From Candidatus Binatia bacterium (GTDB lineage: Bacteria; Desulfobacterota; Binatia; UBA1149; CAITLU01), in assembly GCA_036493895.1 (NCBI GenBank), contig DASXOZ010000064.1:1-47567 (forward strand): DNA of 47,567 nt, given 5' to 3'. The notes beneath the pieces were generated by a model. It saw only the letters and a program-made list of their open reading frames with translations, did no database searches and was not told the DNA's origin. Made by a program: the position numbers and the translations under genes. This document shows positions 11,578 through 19,081 of the stretch, in pieces. Numbering within the stretch: position 1 is the stretch's first letter; the number at the start of each line of letters is the position of its first letter.

Positions 11578-11680
11578 CGCGGCCGCTCGCGGCGCTGCGA
11601 CCTCGCGCACGCCGGGGTGCGGCAGCGTACGGCGCCGGGCTCCGTTCCTATGGCGCAGTTCCTGCGTTGAGTTCTTGCGC

Positions 11681-11995
11681 TCAGTTCTTGGGCGCAGGCT
11701 CCGGCCGTTGCAGGTTGGGGCAATCGGCCAGGCAGTATTTGGTGTCCGTGAGGCAGTCGGTGTGGCACTCGCCGACGAAGTCCCCGCCTTCGGGACACAT
11801 GTCCTTGCAGGCAACTTCCGAGGAAGCACAGAAGTCGAAGCACTTCTGACCGTCGGGCCCGAGGGGCCTGACGTCGGCCAGGCCGGGCATGTCGGAAAGC
11901 GACTGCTGGCCCGCGCACCCGCCAAGCGCGAGTAGCGCGGCGGTGCAGGTTGCGAGCGCGGCCAGCCCCGTCGCGCGAGTACGATGCAGGATCAT
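11681..11995 (-). CDS. Small lipoprotein with four CX3C motifs in a 25-residue duplication
   Basis: 104 residues. A signal peptide ends in the lipobox LALGGC (Cys27). The mature chain has eight further cysteines, all in CX3C pairs: 52/56, 63/67, 77/81 and 88/92. The second set is the first shifted by exactly 25 residues, giving CX3C-X6-CX3C, 9 residues, then CX3C-X6-CX3C. Such spacing fits two short disulphide-braced helical hairpins, or a metal site. The ATG at 11995 has GGGAGGGA upstream; longer in-frame starts lack a signal. It lies downstream of the HxlR gene on the same strand. I do not recognise the family. Confidence 0.75.
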   Translation of the reverse strand: MILHRTRATGLAALATCTAALLALGGCAGQQSLSDMPGLADVRPLGPDGQKCFDFCASSEVACKDMCPEGGDFVGECHTDCLTDTKYCLADCPNLQRPEPAPKN

Positions 11996-12131
11996 GTTGG
12001 TTGTCCCTCCCGTTGGCCGAGGGTGCACGCAGGGCGCGTCGTGCGCAAGACGAACCGGATCGTTTCGCTGCCGTGCAACGCCGGTGATCGCGATCTCGAT
12101 GTCGCCGTGCACCGGACCGGAAATGCGCGCA

Positions 12132-12494
12132 TCAGCGATGGCTGCGAGCCGCGCGGGCCCAGCGCTCGGACCATTCGACCAGCGGCAGGAATCGCTCGAC
12201 GAGCTCCGTGCCTAGCGGAGCCAGCCCGAAGCCTTCGCCCTCTTCGAGGTCGATCAGCCGCGCCTCGCGAAGCTCGTGCAGCCTCAGGTTGAGAGAGCCG
12301 GGGCTGACCCCCTCGCACGCCTTGCAGAGGTCGCGGAAGGTGCGTCGTCCCGAGCGAAGCTCCCACAGCACGCGAAGCGACCAGCGTCTGCCGAGGAGGT
12401 CGAGCAGGGCCATGACCGGCCGGCCGGTGCGCGATCCGCGCGCAGCGCGGCGCGGCGGAGATGGTTCGGGTTCCAGGGACGAGCTTCGGGCCAT
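12132..12494 (-). CDS. HxlR-family winged-helix transcriptional regulator
   Basis: 120 residues. The HxlR (DUF24) core is clear: LLDLLGRRWSLRVLWELRSG, RTFRDLCKACEGVSPGSL, then LRLHELREARLIDLEEGEG forming the recognition helix and wing. These dimeric regulators often sense thiol-reactive or oxidising compounds through a cysteine near the N-terminus; here a Cys lies in DLCKACEG instead. The ATG at 12494 has GAGGAAA upstream. The gene diverges from a carboxymuconolactone-decarboxylase-family gene, and two tandem 17-bp inverted repeats lie in the gap, the likely operator. A basic, proline-rich segment of about 25 residues precedes the fold. Confidence 0.9.
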   Translation of the reverse strand: MARSSSLEPEPSPPRRAARGSRTGRPVMALLDLLGRRWSLRVLWELRSGRRTFRDLCKACEGVSPGSLNLRLHELREARLIDLEEGEGFGLAPLGTELVERFLPLVEWSERWARAARSHR

Positions 12495-12543
12495 GGCGGC
12501 GTTTCCTCCGCGGCGCAGCCGGCGAACGACGCCGTGCGGCGGC

Positions 12544-12581
12544 TTGCGCTACAAAAATCGTAGCGCTACAAAAATTGTAGC
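12544..12581 (+). promoter_or_regulatory. Promoter overlaid by two tandem 17-bp HxlR-type operators
   Basis: Two abutting copies of GCTACAAAAATCGTAGC (12548-12564) and GCTACAAAAATTGTAGC (12565-12581) differ at one base. Each is an inverted repeat of GCTAC and GTAGC around 7 nt. They overlap a plausible sigma70 promoter for the plus-strand gene: TTGCGC (12544-12549), 17 nt, TACAAA (12567-12572). On the minus strand TACAAT within copy 2 could serve the HxlR gene. Binding here would block transcription. That the neighbouring HxlR protein binds is inference from position. Confidence 0.7.
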
Positions 12582-12684
12582 ACCGCGCCTGCCCCGGTCC
12601 CAGCCCGAAGGGCGCGGAAAGCCGGGTTCGGGGCCGGAACCCGATGCCCCGGCATCCGATGCGGGGAAAACAGGAGGAGTCTGC

Positions 12685-13278
12685 GTGAGCCACCAAGCCC
12701 CCGTCGCTGCCCAATCCGGTACGCCGCGCGTCGCGCCCGCCGAGCCGCCCTGGTCCGGGCAGACCGGCGCGTGGCTCGCGAAGATCATGCCCGCGGGAGT
12801 CGAGCCGCTGCTTCTGTTCCGCACGCTGGCTGTCAACGAGAGGGTCTTCGGCCGCGTCATGGCCGGCGGCCTTCTCGACCGCGGCAGCATCACGCTGCGC
12901 GAGCGCGAGATCGTCATCGATCGCACGACGTGGCGCTGCGGCTCCGAGTATGAGTGGGGCGTGCACGTCACGTTCTTCGGCGCCAGGGTCGGCTTTTCGG
13001 ACGAAGAGATCGCCGGGCTTTGTGCCGAGGATCCGGCAGCCTCGGGATTTTCGGCGCGCGAGCAGCTCTTGATGAAGCTGTGCGACGAGCTGCATGCGAC
13101 CGCGACGGTGAGCGAGGCGCTGTGGGCAGATCTGGCGGCCGAATTCTCCGCGGAGCAGCTCGTCGAGCTCGTCGTGCTCGCCGGCCTCTACCACGTGATC
13201 TCGTTCGCGACCAATGCCTTCGCGCTCGAGAACGAGGCGTTCGGCGCGCGGTTTCCGCGCCGCTCCGGCGGCGCCTGA
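12685..13278 (+). CDS. Carboxymuconolactone decarboxylase family protein
   Basis: 197 residues of the CMD/AhpD-like all-helical family. The conserved region ITLREREIVIDRTTWRCGSE is followed by YEWGVHVTFFGARVGFSDEE; the pattern CxxEYEWxxH replaces the CxxC of AhpD. A second half with VELVVLAGLYHVISF completes the fold. Members include gamma-carboxymuconolactone decarboxylases and uncharacterised redox or detoxification proteins; the substrate is unknown. The GTG start has AGGAGG at 12672, 7-8 nt upstream. It is divergent from the HxlR gene and probably its target. Confidence 0.85.
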   Translation: MSHQAPVAAQSGTPRVAPAEPPWSGQTGAWLAKIMPAGVEPLLLFRTLAVNERVFGRVMAGGLLDRGSITLREREIVIDRTTWRCGSEYEWGVHVTFFGARVGFSDEEIAGLCAEDPAASGFSAREQLLMKLCDELHATATVSEALWADLAAEFSAEQLVELVVLAGLYHVISFATNAFALENEAFGARFPRRSGGA

Positions 13279-13310
13279 GACAGGCAGCGGAGCGAGCGCG
13301 CAAGCCCCGC

Positions 13311-14750
13311 TCAGGGCTCCTGGTCGAGGTCGAAATCCTCGCCTGGCAGGGCCGGCGGAGCCTTGAGGCGCTTGGTGAGCTCGCCGAACTCGATCTTCAG
13401 CAGCGTCGAAGGCACGCCGCTGGCTGCCAGCTCGTTCGCCCTCTGCTCGAGCGCCGCGACCTTGTTGGGATAGCTGGCCGCGAGGTTGTTCTTCTCGGAG
13501 GGATCCTCGGCGATGTTGAAGAGCTCGACGGTGGACGGCAGCGGCGTTCGCCAGATCATCTTCCAGTCGCCCTCGCGCACGCCGGCGCGAAACGCTTCGA
13601 TGTTGTAGATGAGCTCGGTTCGCGGCGAAGCTTCGCCCTGGCTGATCGTTTTCCAGACGTCCATTCCGTCCAGCGGATTCGCCTTGGCGGTGGTCGCGCC
13701 GGCCAGCGCCGCCAGGGTCGGATACATGTCGACGACGTGGATCATGCCTCCGACTTCCTCGGCCTTGATGTGGCCGGGCCAGTTGGCGAGCGCGACGACC
13801 CGGGTACCGCCCTCGTAGAGCGTGCCTTTGCCTTCGCGATAGGGCCCGTTGTCGCAGGGGATCTTGACGTTGGCCATGTCCAGCTCGCCGGCGAACATCG
13901 CGTGGCGGGTGCCGCCGTTGTCGCTCTGGAACACGACGATCGTGTTGTCGCGCATCCCCTGCTTCTCGAGCGCGTCGAGCACGCGCGCGATCTGGTCGTC
14001 CATCGCGGTGATGCTGGCGGCGTAGGCACGCCGCGAGGGATCCGCGATGCTCGCGTAGCGAGCCAGATACTCCGGCGGGGCCTGGTACGGCGTGTGGGGC
14101 GCGTTGAAGGCCAGGTAGAGAAACAGTGGTGTCGCTTTGTCGTGGACCTCGACGAGCTTGACAGCTGCATTACCGAGCAGCGTCGTCGTATAGCCGGGCT
14201 CGACGACCCTGTTGTTGTCGCGAAACCAGTCCACCACCCCGTGCTGCTCGTGGGTGAAGTAGTCGAGCTCACCGATCAGCGGGCCGTACTGGAAGTCGAA
14301 GCCGCGCTGGCGCGGCCAGTACTTCTGGTCGCCGTGCCCGAGGTGCCACTTGCCGATGATCGCGGTCTGGTAGCCTGCCTCCTTCAACGCCTGGGGGAGC
14401 AGCCACTCGTCCGTCGGCAAGCCGTACGTGTGCCCCGACGGAATCACGACGGTCTGCAGGCCATAACGGAACGGATAGCGTCCCGTCATCAGTGCCGCGC
14501 GCGTCGGCGTGCACATCGGCTGCGCGTAGTACTGCTCGAGGCGAGCGCCTTCGGCGGCCAGCTTGTCGAGGCTCGGCGTCTTGATGTCCGAGCCGTGGAA
14601 GCCGACGTCCTTCCAGCCGAGGTCGTCGGCCATGACGTAGAGGATGTTCGGCTTCGTCTGCGCTGCTGCGTCCGTTGCGAAAACGCCGGTCGCGGCGGTA
14701 CAGACGGCGAGCGCGAGCGTCGCGTGCACAAGCGGTCGCAAGATCGTCAT
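13311..14750 (-). CDS. Exported sulfatase (arylsulfatase family)
   Basis: 479 residues. The N-terminal signal peptide ends around FATDAAAQ, so it acts in the periplasm or outside. PNILYVMADDLGW supplies the metal-binding Asp pair. The sulfatase signature CTPTRAALMTGRYPFRYG contains Cys80, which must be converted to formylglycine. IIGKWHLGH and VFQSDNGGTRH supply further active-site residues. Many type I sulfatases of this layout cleave aryl or sugar sulfate esters; substrate unknown. The formylglycine-generating enzyme is not in this window. The ATG has GGAGGGA upstream. It lies downstream of rplS but is separated by a strong terminator. Confidence 0.93.
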   Translation of the reverse strand: MTILRPLVHATLALAVCTAATGVFATDAAAQTKPNILYVMADDLGWKDVGFHGSDIKTPSLDKLAAEGARLEQYYAQPMCTPTRAALMTGRYPFRYGLQTVVIPSGHTYGLPTDEWLLPQALKEAGYQTAIIGKWHLGHGDQKYWPRQRGFDFQYGPLIGELDYFTHEQHGVVDWFRDNNRVVEPGYTTTLLGNAAVKLVEVHDKATPLFLYLAFNAPHTPYQAPPEYLARYASIADPSRRAYAASITAMDDQIARVLDALEKQGMRDNTIVVFQSDNGGTRHAMFAGELDMANVKIPCDNGPYREGKGTLYEGGTRVVALANWPGHIKAEEVGGMIHVVDMYPTLAALAGATTAKANPLDGMDVWKTISQGEASPRTELIYNIEAFRAGVREGDWKMIWRTPLPSTVELFNIAEDPSEKNNLAASYPNKVAALEQRANELAASGVPSTLLKIEFGELTKRLKAPPALPGEDFDLDQEP

Positions 14751-14850
14751 CGATGGGATCCCTCCGGGAGCGCGTCGCCTCGGCTACGACGATCGAGCCC
14801 GTTCGCGCCCGCGCACGTTATATCGCGCTGCGACTGCATGCACCCCCCAT

Positions 14851-14904
14851 CGCCGCCGAACTTCGGCGGCGCAGAAAAGAAGCCGAACTTCGGCGGCGCA
14901 GAAA
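14851..14904. repeat. Two tandem hairpin-bearing repeats
   Basis: The 23-nt unit GCCGAACTTCGGCGGCGCAGAAA occurs at 14855-14877 and 14882-14904 with a period of 27 nt. Each copy contains the inverted repeat GCCGAA-C-TTCGGC; in copy 1 the stem extends to CGCCGCCGAA/TTCGGCGGCG. Read on the minus strand, each short stem is followed by or joined to a T-rich stretch (TTCTTTTCT), so they may be secondary terminators behind the rplS terminator or part of the sulfatase leader. Confidence 0.75.
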
Positions 14905-14938
14905 TGAAAACGGCGCCGGGATTGCTCCCGGCGCCGTT
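14901..14938 (-). terminator. Rho-independent terminator of the rpsP-rplS operon
   Basis: Perfect 12-bp inverted repeat, AACGGCGCCGGG (14909-14920) and CCCGGCGCCGTT (14927-14938), around a 6-nt loop. Read on the minus strand the stem ends in GTTTTCATTTC. It begins 25 nt after the rplS stop. Confidence 0.88.
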
Positions 14939-14962
14939 CCACGATGCGTCATGCGGCGCGGT

Positions 14963-15319
14963 TCAGGACGAGGTCGCGACCTTGCGCTCGCGGATGCGGG
15001 CCGCCTTGCCGGAAAGGTCGCGCAGGTAGAACAGGCGGCTGCGCCGAACCTCGCCGCGGCTCTTGACCTCGATCTTGTCGACGCGGGGCGAATGAAGCGG
15101 GAAGGTTCTCTCGACGCCGACTCCGTACGAGCTCTTGCGCACGGTGAAGGTGGCTGCCGGGCCCCCGCGGGAGCGGCGGATGCAGACGCCCTCGAAGACC
15201 TGGATGCGCTCCTTGTCGCCCTCGACGATGATGCCGTGGACGCGCAAAGTGTCCCCGGGGCGAAAATCCGGAATGTCGCTGCGGAGCTGCTCCGCGTTCA
15301 GGGCCTTGATGACGTCCAC
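14963..15319 (-). CDS. rplS: 50S ribosomal protein L19
   Basis: 118 residues, the usual L19 length. Typical segments are [58 protein letters not shown] and [20 protein letters not shown]. It lies at the interface of the two ribosomal subunits. The GTG start has GAGGAG upstream. Last gene of the operon, followed by a strong terminator. Confidence 0.98.
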   Translation of the reverse strand: MDVIKALNAEQLRSDIPDFRPGDTLRVHGIIVEGDKERIQVFEGVCIRRSRGGPAATFTVRKSSYGVGVERTFPLHSPRVDKIEVKSRGEVRRSRLFYLRDLSGKAARIRERKVATSS

Positions 15320-15355
15320 GAAAGGGGCTCCTCGGGAAAAGTAGAAGCGGGTTTC

Positions 15356-15916
15356 CTACCGCGGACTTTTCAGCCGGTCAAGGAGCACTGCCGCGGCGGC
15401 CCGGACCGAAAGGTGATTGTAGTCGCCGGGCCCGTGAATTGGCTCGACAATTGCCTCGCAGCGGCCAACCACCTCGTCGGCCAGCCCGGAGCCGGTACCG
15501 AGCAGCATCAGCCACGGCGGCCCCGGCGCCGCCAGGTGTTCGCGCATCGACGGGAACGAAACGGACCGCTCCAACGCGCGCGCACTGGTCGCAAAAAGAC
15601 GCGGCAGGCAGCCGTAGCGCCGCTCGACGTCAATGCCTACGCCTTCGAGATCGGACTCGAGCCGCACCAGCGCGAGCGCCTCGTTGCGGCTCGGGTTGTA
15701 GTCCTTCGGCCCGTCGCCTTCCCAGTGGCGGATCACGCGGTGGACCAGGCCGCGCAGCGCATCGACCGGCGAGACGACGTAGAAGCCGGCAACGCCGTAC
15801 GTGCGACAGCTTCTTGCGATGTCGGGAACGTCGATCGGAGTGATCGCGCTCGTCACGATGTCGCCGTTGCGGTCGTAGACGGGGTAATGGACGAGCGCGA
15901 CCAGCAGATCAGCCAC
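15356..15916 (-). CDS. SPOUT-type SAM-dependent RNA methyltransferase
   Basis: 186 residues matching the small RNA methyltransferase family found between trmD and rplS in several lineages. It starts [20 protein letters not shown], then [20 protein letters not shown] and [15 protein letters not shown]. The SAM-binding knot region is [16 protein letters not shown] with [20 protein letters not shown] at the C-terminus. The target is not known to me. The GTG start overlaps the end of trmD by 8 nt, so it is coupled to it. Confidence 0.9.
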   Translation of the reverse strand: MADLLVALVHYPVYDRNGDIVTSAITPIDVPDIARSCRTYGVAGFYVVSPVDALRGLVHRVIRHWEGDGPKDYNPSRNEALALVRLESDLEGVGIDVERRYGCLPRLFATSARALERSVSFPSMREHLAAPGPPWLMLLGTGSGLADEVVGRCEAIVEPIHGPGDYNHLSVRAAAAVLLDRLKSPR

Positions 15917-16595
15917 GGCGCCTCTGTGCGAGATCGGGCCGGCGCGCCTCCGTGCGCGTCGCGGACTGCTCGCGGCGCCATCGCTCGATCTCGGCGTGAT
16001 TGCCGGACGTAAGGACGCTCGGCACCGACATGCCGCGAAACTGCGCGGGCCTGGTGTACTGCGGATATTCGAGGAGCTCCGGATCGCTGAAGCTTTCCGC
16101 GGACGACGAGGCCGAGCTGCCGAGTACGCCCGGCACCAGGCGCGACACCGCGTCGATGACGACGAGCGCGCCGAGCTCGCCGCCCGTCAGCACGTAGTCG
16201 CCGATCGAGATTTCCTCGTCGAAAAGAGGCCGTACTCTCTCGTCGACGCCTTCGTAGCGGCCGCAGAAGAGCAGCAGCGAAGCATGTTCCGCAAGGCGCC
16301 GCGCCGCGGCCTGCGTGAACGGACTGCCCTGCGGCGTCAGCAGGATTCGATGCGCCGGCGAGAAGCGCGCGGCGACGTCGTCGACCGCCGCATAGATCGG
16401 CTCGACGCGCATCACCATGCCCGGGCCCCCACCGTACGGCGAGTCGTCCACCGGATGCGGACTTCCGCCGGTGTAGTCGCGAAGCTGGTGGGCGCGTACG
16501 GTGACGAGGCCGGCTTCGAGAGCGCGGCCGAGAACACCGACATGGGCGCCGGCGGTGATGAACTCGGGAAACAGCGTGATGACGTCGAAGAACAT
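15909..16595 (-). CDS. trmD: tRNA (guanine-N1)-methyltransferase TrmD
   Basis: 228 residues. SPOUT enzyme that methylates G37 of tRNAs reading CNN codons. Signatures: [10 protein letters not shown] at the N-terminus, [28 protein letters not shown] and [20 protein letters not shown] forming the knot, then [20 protein letters not shown]. The ATG at 16595 overlaps the rimM stop by one base (TGATG); a GTG codon just upstream is also in frame. Confidence 0.97.
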   Translation of the reverse strand: MFFDVITLFPEFITAGAHVGVLGRALEAGLVTVRAHQLRDYTGGSPHPVDDSPYGGGPGMVMRVEPIYAAVDDVAARFSPAHRILLTPQGSPFTQAAARRLAEHASLLLFCGRYEGVDERVRPLFDEEISIGDYVLTGGELGALVVIDAVSRLVPGVLGSSASSSAESFSDPELLEYPQYTRPAQFRGMSVPSVLTSGNHAEIERWRREQSATRTEARRPDLAQRRRG

Positions 16596-17143
16596 CACGG
16601 TTTTTGCGTGCCCGCCGGCTCGCTTCCGTATTCGAGCGCTGCGGCCACCACGACCACGCGCCGCGCCTCGAGGTCGACCGAAACCAGCGCGTGGGCAACG
16701 GCAGGCACGAGGATCTCGCTGCCGCCTTCCGCCCGCACCACGTAGATATCGTTGGCGCCGGTCGCCATCACTTCGACGATCGATCCAAGCTCGCGCCCGT
16801 CCTCGGTGACGACGGCCAGGCCGATGAGGTCGATGTCGAGGTATTCGTCTTCGGCCAAAGACCCGAGACGTTCGCGCTCGACGCGAATCTTCGCGCCGAC
16901 CAGCGCCTCGGCGCCGCTGCGGTCACTGACGTTGTCGAGCTCGAGGCGGACTCCGCCACGAACGGGCGCCGAGCTGCGCACCTTGGTGGCAATCTGCGTG
17001 GCATCGCGGCACTCGAGAGTGACCTCAAGGCCGCGCACGAAGGAGGGAATCATGGACGGATCGACGTGGGCGACGACGGCGCCGCGCAGCCCGTTGGGTC
17101 TGGCGACATAGCCGAGCACGACCCCGCGCGGATCATTCCTCAA
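16595..17143 (-). CDS. rimM: 16S rRNA processing protein RimM
   Basis: 182 residues. Chaperone of 30S assembly that binds S19 and helps mature the 16S 3' domain. The N-terminal beta-barrel starts [20 protein letters not shown]; the C-terminal PRC barrel includes [20 protein letters not shown] and [20 protein letters not shown]. The only starts in frame are the TTG at 17143, which lies inside the end of khpA, and a GTG eight codons later; I use the TTG. The stop overlaps the trmD start. Confidence 0.95.
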   Translation of the reverse strand: MRNDPRGVVLGYVARPNGLRGAVVAHVDPSMIPSFVRGLEVTLECRDATQIATKVRSSAPVRGGVRLELDNVSDRSGAEALVGAKIRVERERLGSLAEDEYLDIDLIGLAVVTEDGRELGSIVEVMATGANDIYVVRAEGGSEILVPAVAHALVSVDLEARRVVVVAAALEYGSEPAGTQKP

Positions 17144-17366
17144 TGATTTCGAGGGAAGCCTTCTGCTGGACGCGCGAAGCGGCAGCGTTGAGGATGGTGC
17201 GAAGGCTCTTGGCCGTGCGGCCCTGCTTGCCGATCACGCGACCGAGGTCTTCCTTGTGGACGCGCAGCTCGAAGCTGGTCTGCGCCTCGGCCGAGTTCTG
17301 GCGGACGATTACGGAATCCGGATGCAGCACGAGGCTGCGGGCCAGGAAGTCGACGAGATCGAACAA
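17133..17366 (-). CDS. khpA: KH-domain RNA-binding protein KhpA
   Basis: 77 residues when started at the TTG at 17366: FDLVDFLARSLVLHPDSVIV, then LGRVIGKQGRTAKSLRTILN with the GKQG loop of a type II KH domain, ending ASLEIIEE. KhpA binds RNA and pairs with KhpB in other bacteria. The TTG has GAGG five bases upstream, 17 nt after the rpsP stop, and gives the usual family length. An in-frame ATG at 17456 would overlap rpsP by 73 nt and add 30 residues without resemblance to the family, so I reject it. Confidence 0.9.
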   Translation of the reverse strand: MFDLVDFLARSLVLHPDSVIVRQNSAEAQTSFELRVHKEDLGRVIGKQGRTAKSLRTILNAAASRVQQKASLEIIEE

Positions 17367-17383
17367 GGAGACCTCGGCCTGGT

Positions 17384-17629
17384 TCAGGCCGGCAGTCCCG
17401 CCTGCTTCATCAACTTGGCCACGATCGGTGTCGGCTTCGCGCCCTTCTTCAGCCATGAGCCGATTTTCTCCGCGTCGAGCTGGATCTTGGCAGGTTCGAC
17501 CAGGGGGTTGTAGGTGCCCACCAGCGCGAGGTTGCGGCCGTCGCGAGGCGCGCGCTCGTCGGCGACGACAACCCGGTAAAAGGGCTTCTTCTTGCCGCCG
17601 TGGCGGGACAGTCGGATCTTGACGGACAT
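17384..17629 (-). CDS. rpsP: 30S ribosomal protein S16
   Basis: 81 residues, the usual length. [20 protein letters not shown] at the N-terminus, [20 protein letters not shown] and [15 protein letters not shown] are diagnostic. First gene of the minus-strand operon rpsP-khpA-rimM-trmD-SPOUT methyltransferase-rplS. The ATG has AGGAG rather far upstream (13 nt). Confidence 0.98.
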   Translation of the reverse strand: MSVKIRLSRHGGKKKPFYRVVVADERAPRDGRNLALVGTYNPLVEPAKIQLDAEKIGSWLKKGAKPTPIVAKLMKQAGLPA

Positions 17630-17664
17630 GCTTCTAACACCGCTCCTGGGGATCGGAATCGGGG

Positions 17665-17694
17665 ATTAGAACCACGATCCGGCCGGAGTCGCAA
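17665..17694 (-). promoter_or_regulatory. Probable sigma70 promoter of the rpsP operon
   Basis: On the minus strand: TTGCGA (17694-17689), 18 nt, TCTAAT (17670-17665). The start would fall about 30 nt before the rpsP ATG. It is the best -35/-10 pair in the 169-nt gap that separates rpsP from the divergent AraC-type gene. The gap also holds the GC-rich palindrome CCGGGCTGCAGCCCGG near 17705-17720. Confidence 0.55.
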
Positions 17695-17798
17695 CCGGCG
17701 GGAGCCGGGCTGCAGCCCGGCCGGCCGCAAGCGCGGGCCCGCGCGGGGGATTTGCTGCCATTGCCGGGCGCTGCCCCGGGCGCTAACGTCCAGGCCAA

Positions 17799-18653
17799 AT
17801 GGGCATCCGGACCGTGCATGACAGCCCGTTCCTCAAGGTCCAGGACTACCAGTGCGATCTGGGGCCCGAGGATCGGGCTTCGGTCGAGATCCACAAGGGA
17901 TTCTCGATCGCGTACGTGCGCGAAGGCTCGTTCGGATACCGCTGCGGGGGACGACACCACGAGCTCGTTGCCGGTTCCCTTCTCGTCGGCCATCCCGGCG
18001 ACGAGTTCGTCTGCACCCACGACCACGTCCATGGCGACCGCTGCCTGTCGGTCCATTTCGATCCGGAGGCGGCCGAGAGTCTCGGAGCTTCGGTCGCCGC
18101 GATGTGGCAGAGCGGTGCCCTGCCTCCGCTGTCCGAGCTGATGGTGCTCGGCGAGCTGGCCCAGGCCGCCGCCGGCGGCGCCAGCGAAGTCGGCGTCGAT
18201 GAAGCCGGTTACCTGCTCGCGTCGCGCTTCCTCGAGATCGTTGCAGGCGCCGCCACCGCGCCCGCGCCGGCGGCAGATGCGCGAAGCCGCCGCCGCGCAG
18301 TCGAGGCGGCGCTGTGGATCGACGAGAACTCTGCCGATGCGGTGGATCTCGATGCGAGCGCAGGCGAGGCGGGCGTCAGCCCGTTTCATTTCCTGCGCAC
18401 GTTCTCGAAAGTGCTCGGCGTGACCCCTCACCAGTACCTCGTGCGCTCGCGCCTGCGACGCGCGGCGCGGCTGCTCGCCGAAGAGGAGCGGTCGGTGACC
18501 GACGTCGCCTACGAAGTCGGATTCGGCGACTTGTCGAACTTCGTCCGCACCTTCCATCGCGCCGCGGGGATCTCCCCGCTCGGATTTCGCCGGATGGCGC
18601 GCGGGGACCGCAAGATTCTCCAAGAACGGCTCGGTGCTTTCGCCGTACGCTGA
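17799..18653 (+). CDS. AraC-family transcriptional regulator
   Basis: 284 residues. An N-terminal cupin-like effector domain (about 1-120) contains [20 protein letters not shown]. Two helix-turn-helix motifs follow in the C-terminal 100 residues: [20 protein letters not shown] and [20 protein letters not shown], with the family ending [15 protein letters not shown]. The effector is unknown. It lies 57 nt before a glyoxalase-fold gene and a GST gene on the same strand, so it may control both. Confidence 0.93.
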   Translation: MGIRTVHDSPFLKVQDYQCDLGPEDRASVEIHKGFSIAYVREGSFGYRCGGRHHELVAGSLLVGHPGDEFVCTHDHVHGDRCLSVHFDPEAAESLGASVAAMWQSGALPPLSELMVLGELAQAAAGGASEVGVDEAGYLLASRFLEIVAGAATAPAPAADARSRRRAVEAALWIDENSADAVDLDASAGEAGVSPFHFLRTFSKVLGVTPHQYLVRSRLRRAARLLAEEERSVTDVAYEVGFGDLSNFVRTFHRAAGISPLGFRRMARGDRKILQERLGAFAVR

Positions 18654-18710
18654 CTTCCATCACCAGCCCGGAGGCCCTTGCGTCTCCCGGCTACGCAGGA
18701 GGTCATCGCA

Positions 18711-19076
18711 ATGTTCGACCATATCGGCCTGAAAGTCCGCAACCTCGACGCAAGCATCCGCTTTTACGGGGCAGCGCTGGCGCCGCTCGGCCACGTGCTG
18801 TGCTGCCGCGACAACGCCAGCGCCGCCTTTGGCCCCGACGGCGAACCGGCGCTGTGGCTGCTCGCCGGCGACGGCGCGCCGTGCGCCACGCACGTCGCGC
18901 TGCGCGCGCATGACCGCACCGGCGTCGACGCCTTCCACCGCGGCGCGCTCGAGGCGGGAGGCCGCGAAAACGGAAGGCCCGGAGTCCGCGGCGACTACGG
19001 CCCTACTTACTATGCGGCCTTCGTCGTCGATCCCGATGGCAACAACGTCGAAGCAGTCTGCACCGCGAAGGCCTGA
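18711..19076 (+). CDS. Glyoxalase/VOC-superfamily protein
   Basis: 121 residues, a single VOC unit: MFDHIGLKVRNLDASIRFYG at the start, HVALRAHDRTGVDAFHRGAL in the middle and YYAAFVVDPDGNNVEAVC at the end, which supply the His/Glu metal ligands. Such proteins act as isomerases, dioxygenases or resistance proteins; this one resembles the uncharacterised lactoylglutathione-lyase-like group. The ATG has AGGAGG 8 nt upstream. The GST gene begins 5 nt after its stop, which would fit a glutathione-linked reaction. Confidence 0.88.
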   Translation: MFDHIGLKVRNLDASIRFYGAALAPLGHVLCCRDNASAAFGPDGEPALWLLAGDGAPCATHVALRAHDRTGVDAFHRGALEAGGRENGRPGVRGDYGPTYYAAFVVDPDGNNVEAVCTAKA

Positions 19077-19081
19077 GCGTC

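Noticed and set aside
14851..14904. Possible CRISPR array
   Set aside because: Only two units, 27-nt period and a 4-nt spacer; no cas genes.
12954..15029. 691-codon plus-strand frame over the sulfatase
   Set aside because: Antisense to the sulfatase with its intact CTPTR motif; no signature of its own.
17133..17456. Longer KH protein starting at ATG 17456
   Set aside because: Overlaps rpsP by 73 nt and adds residues unlike KhpA; a TTG with a ribosome site fits better.
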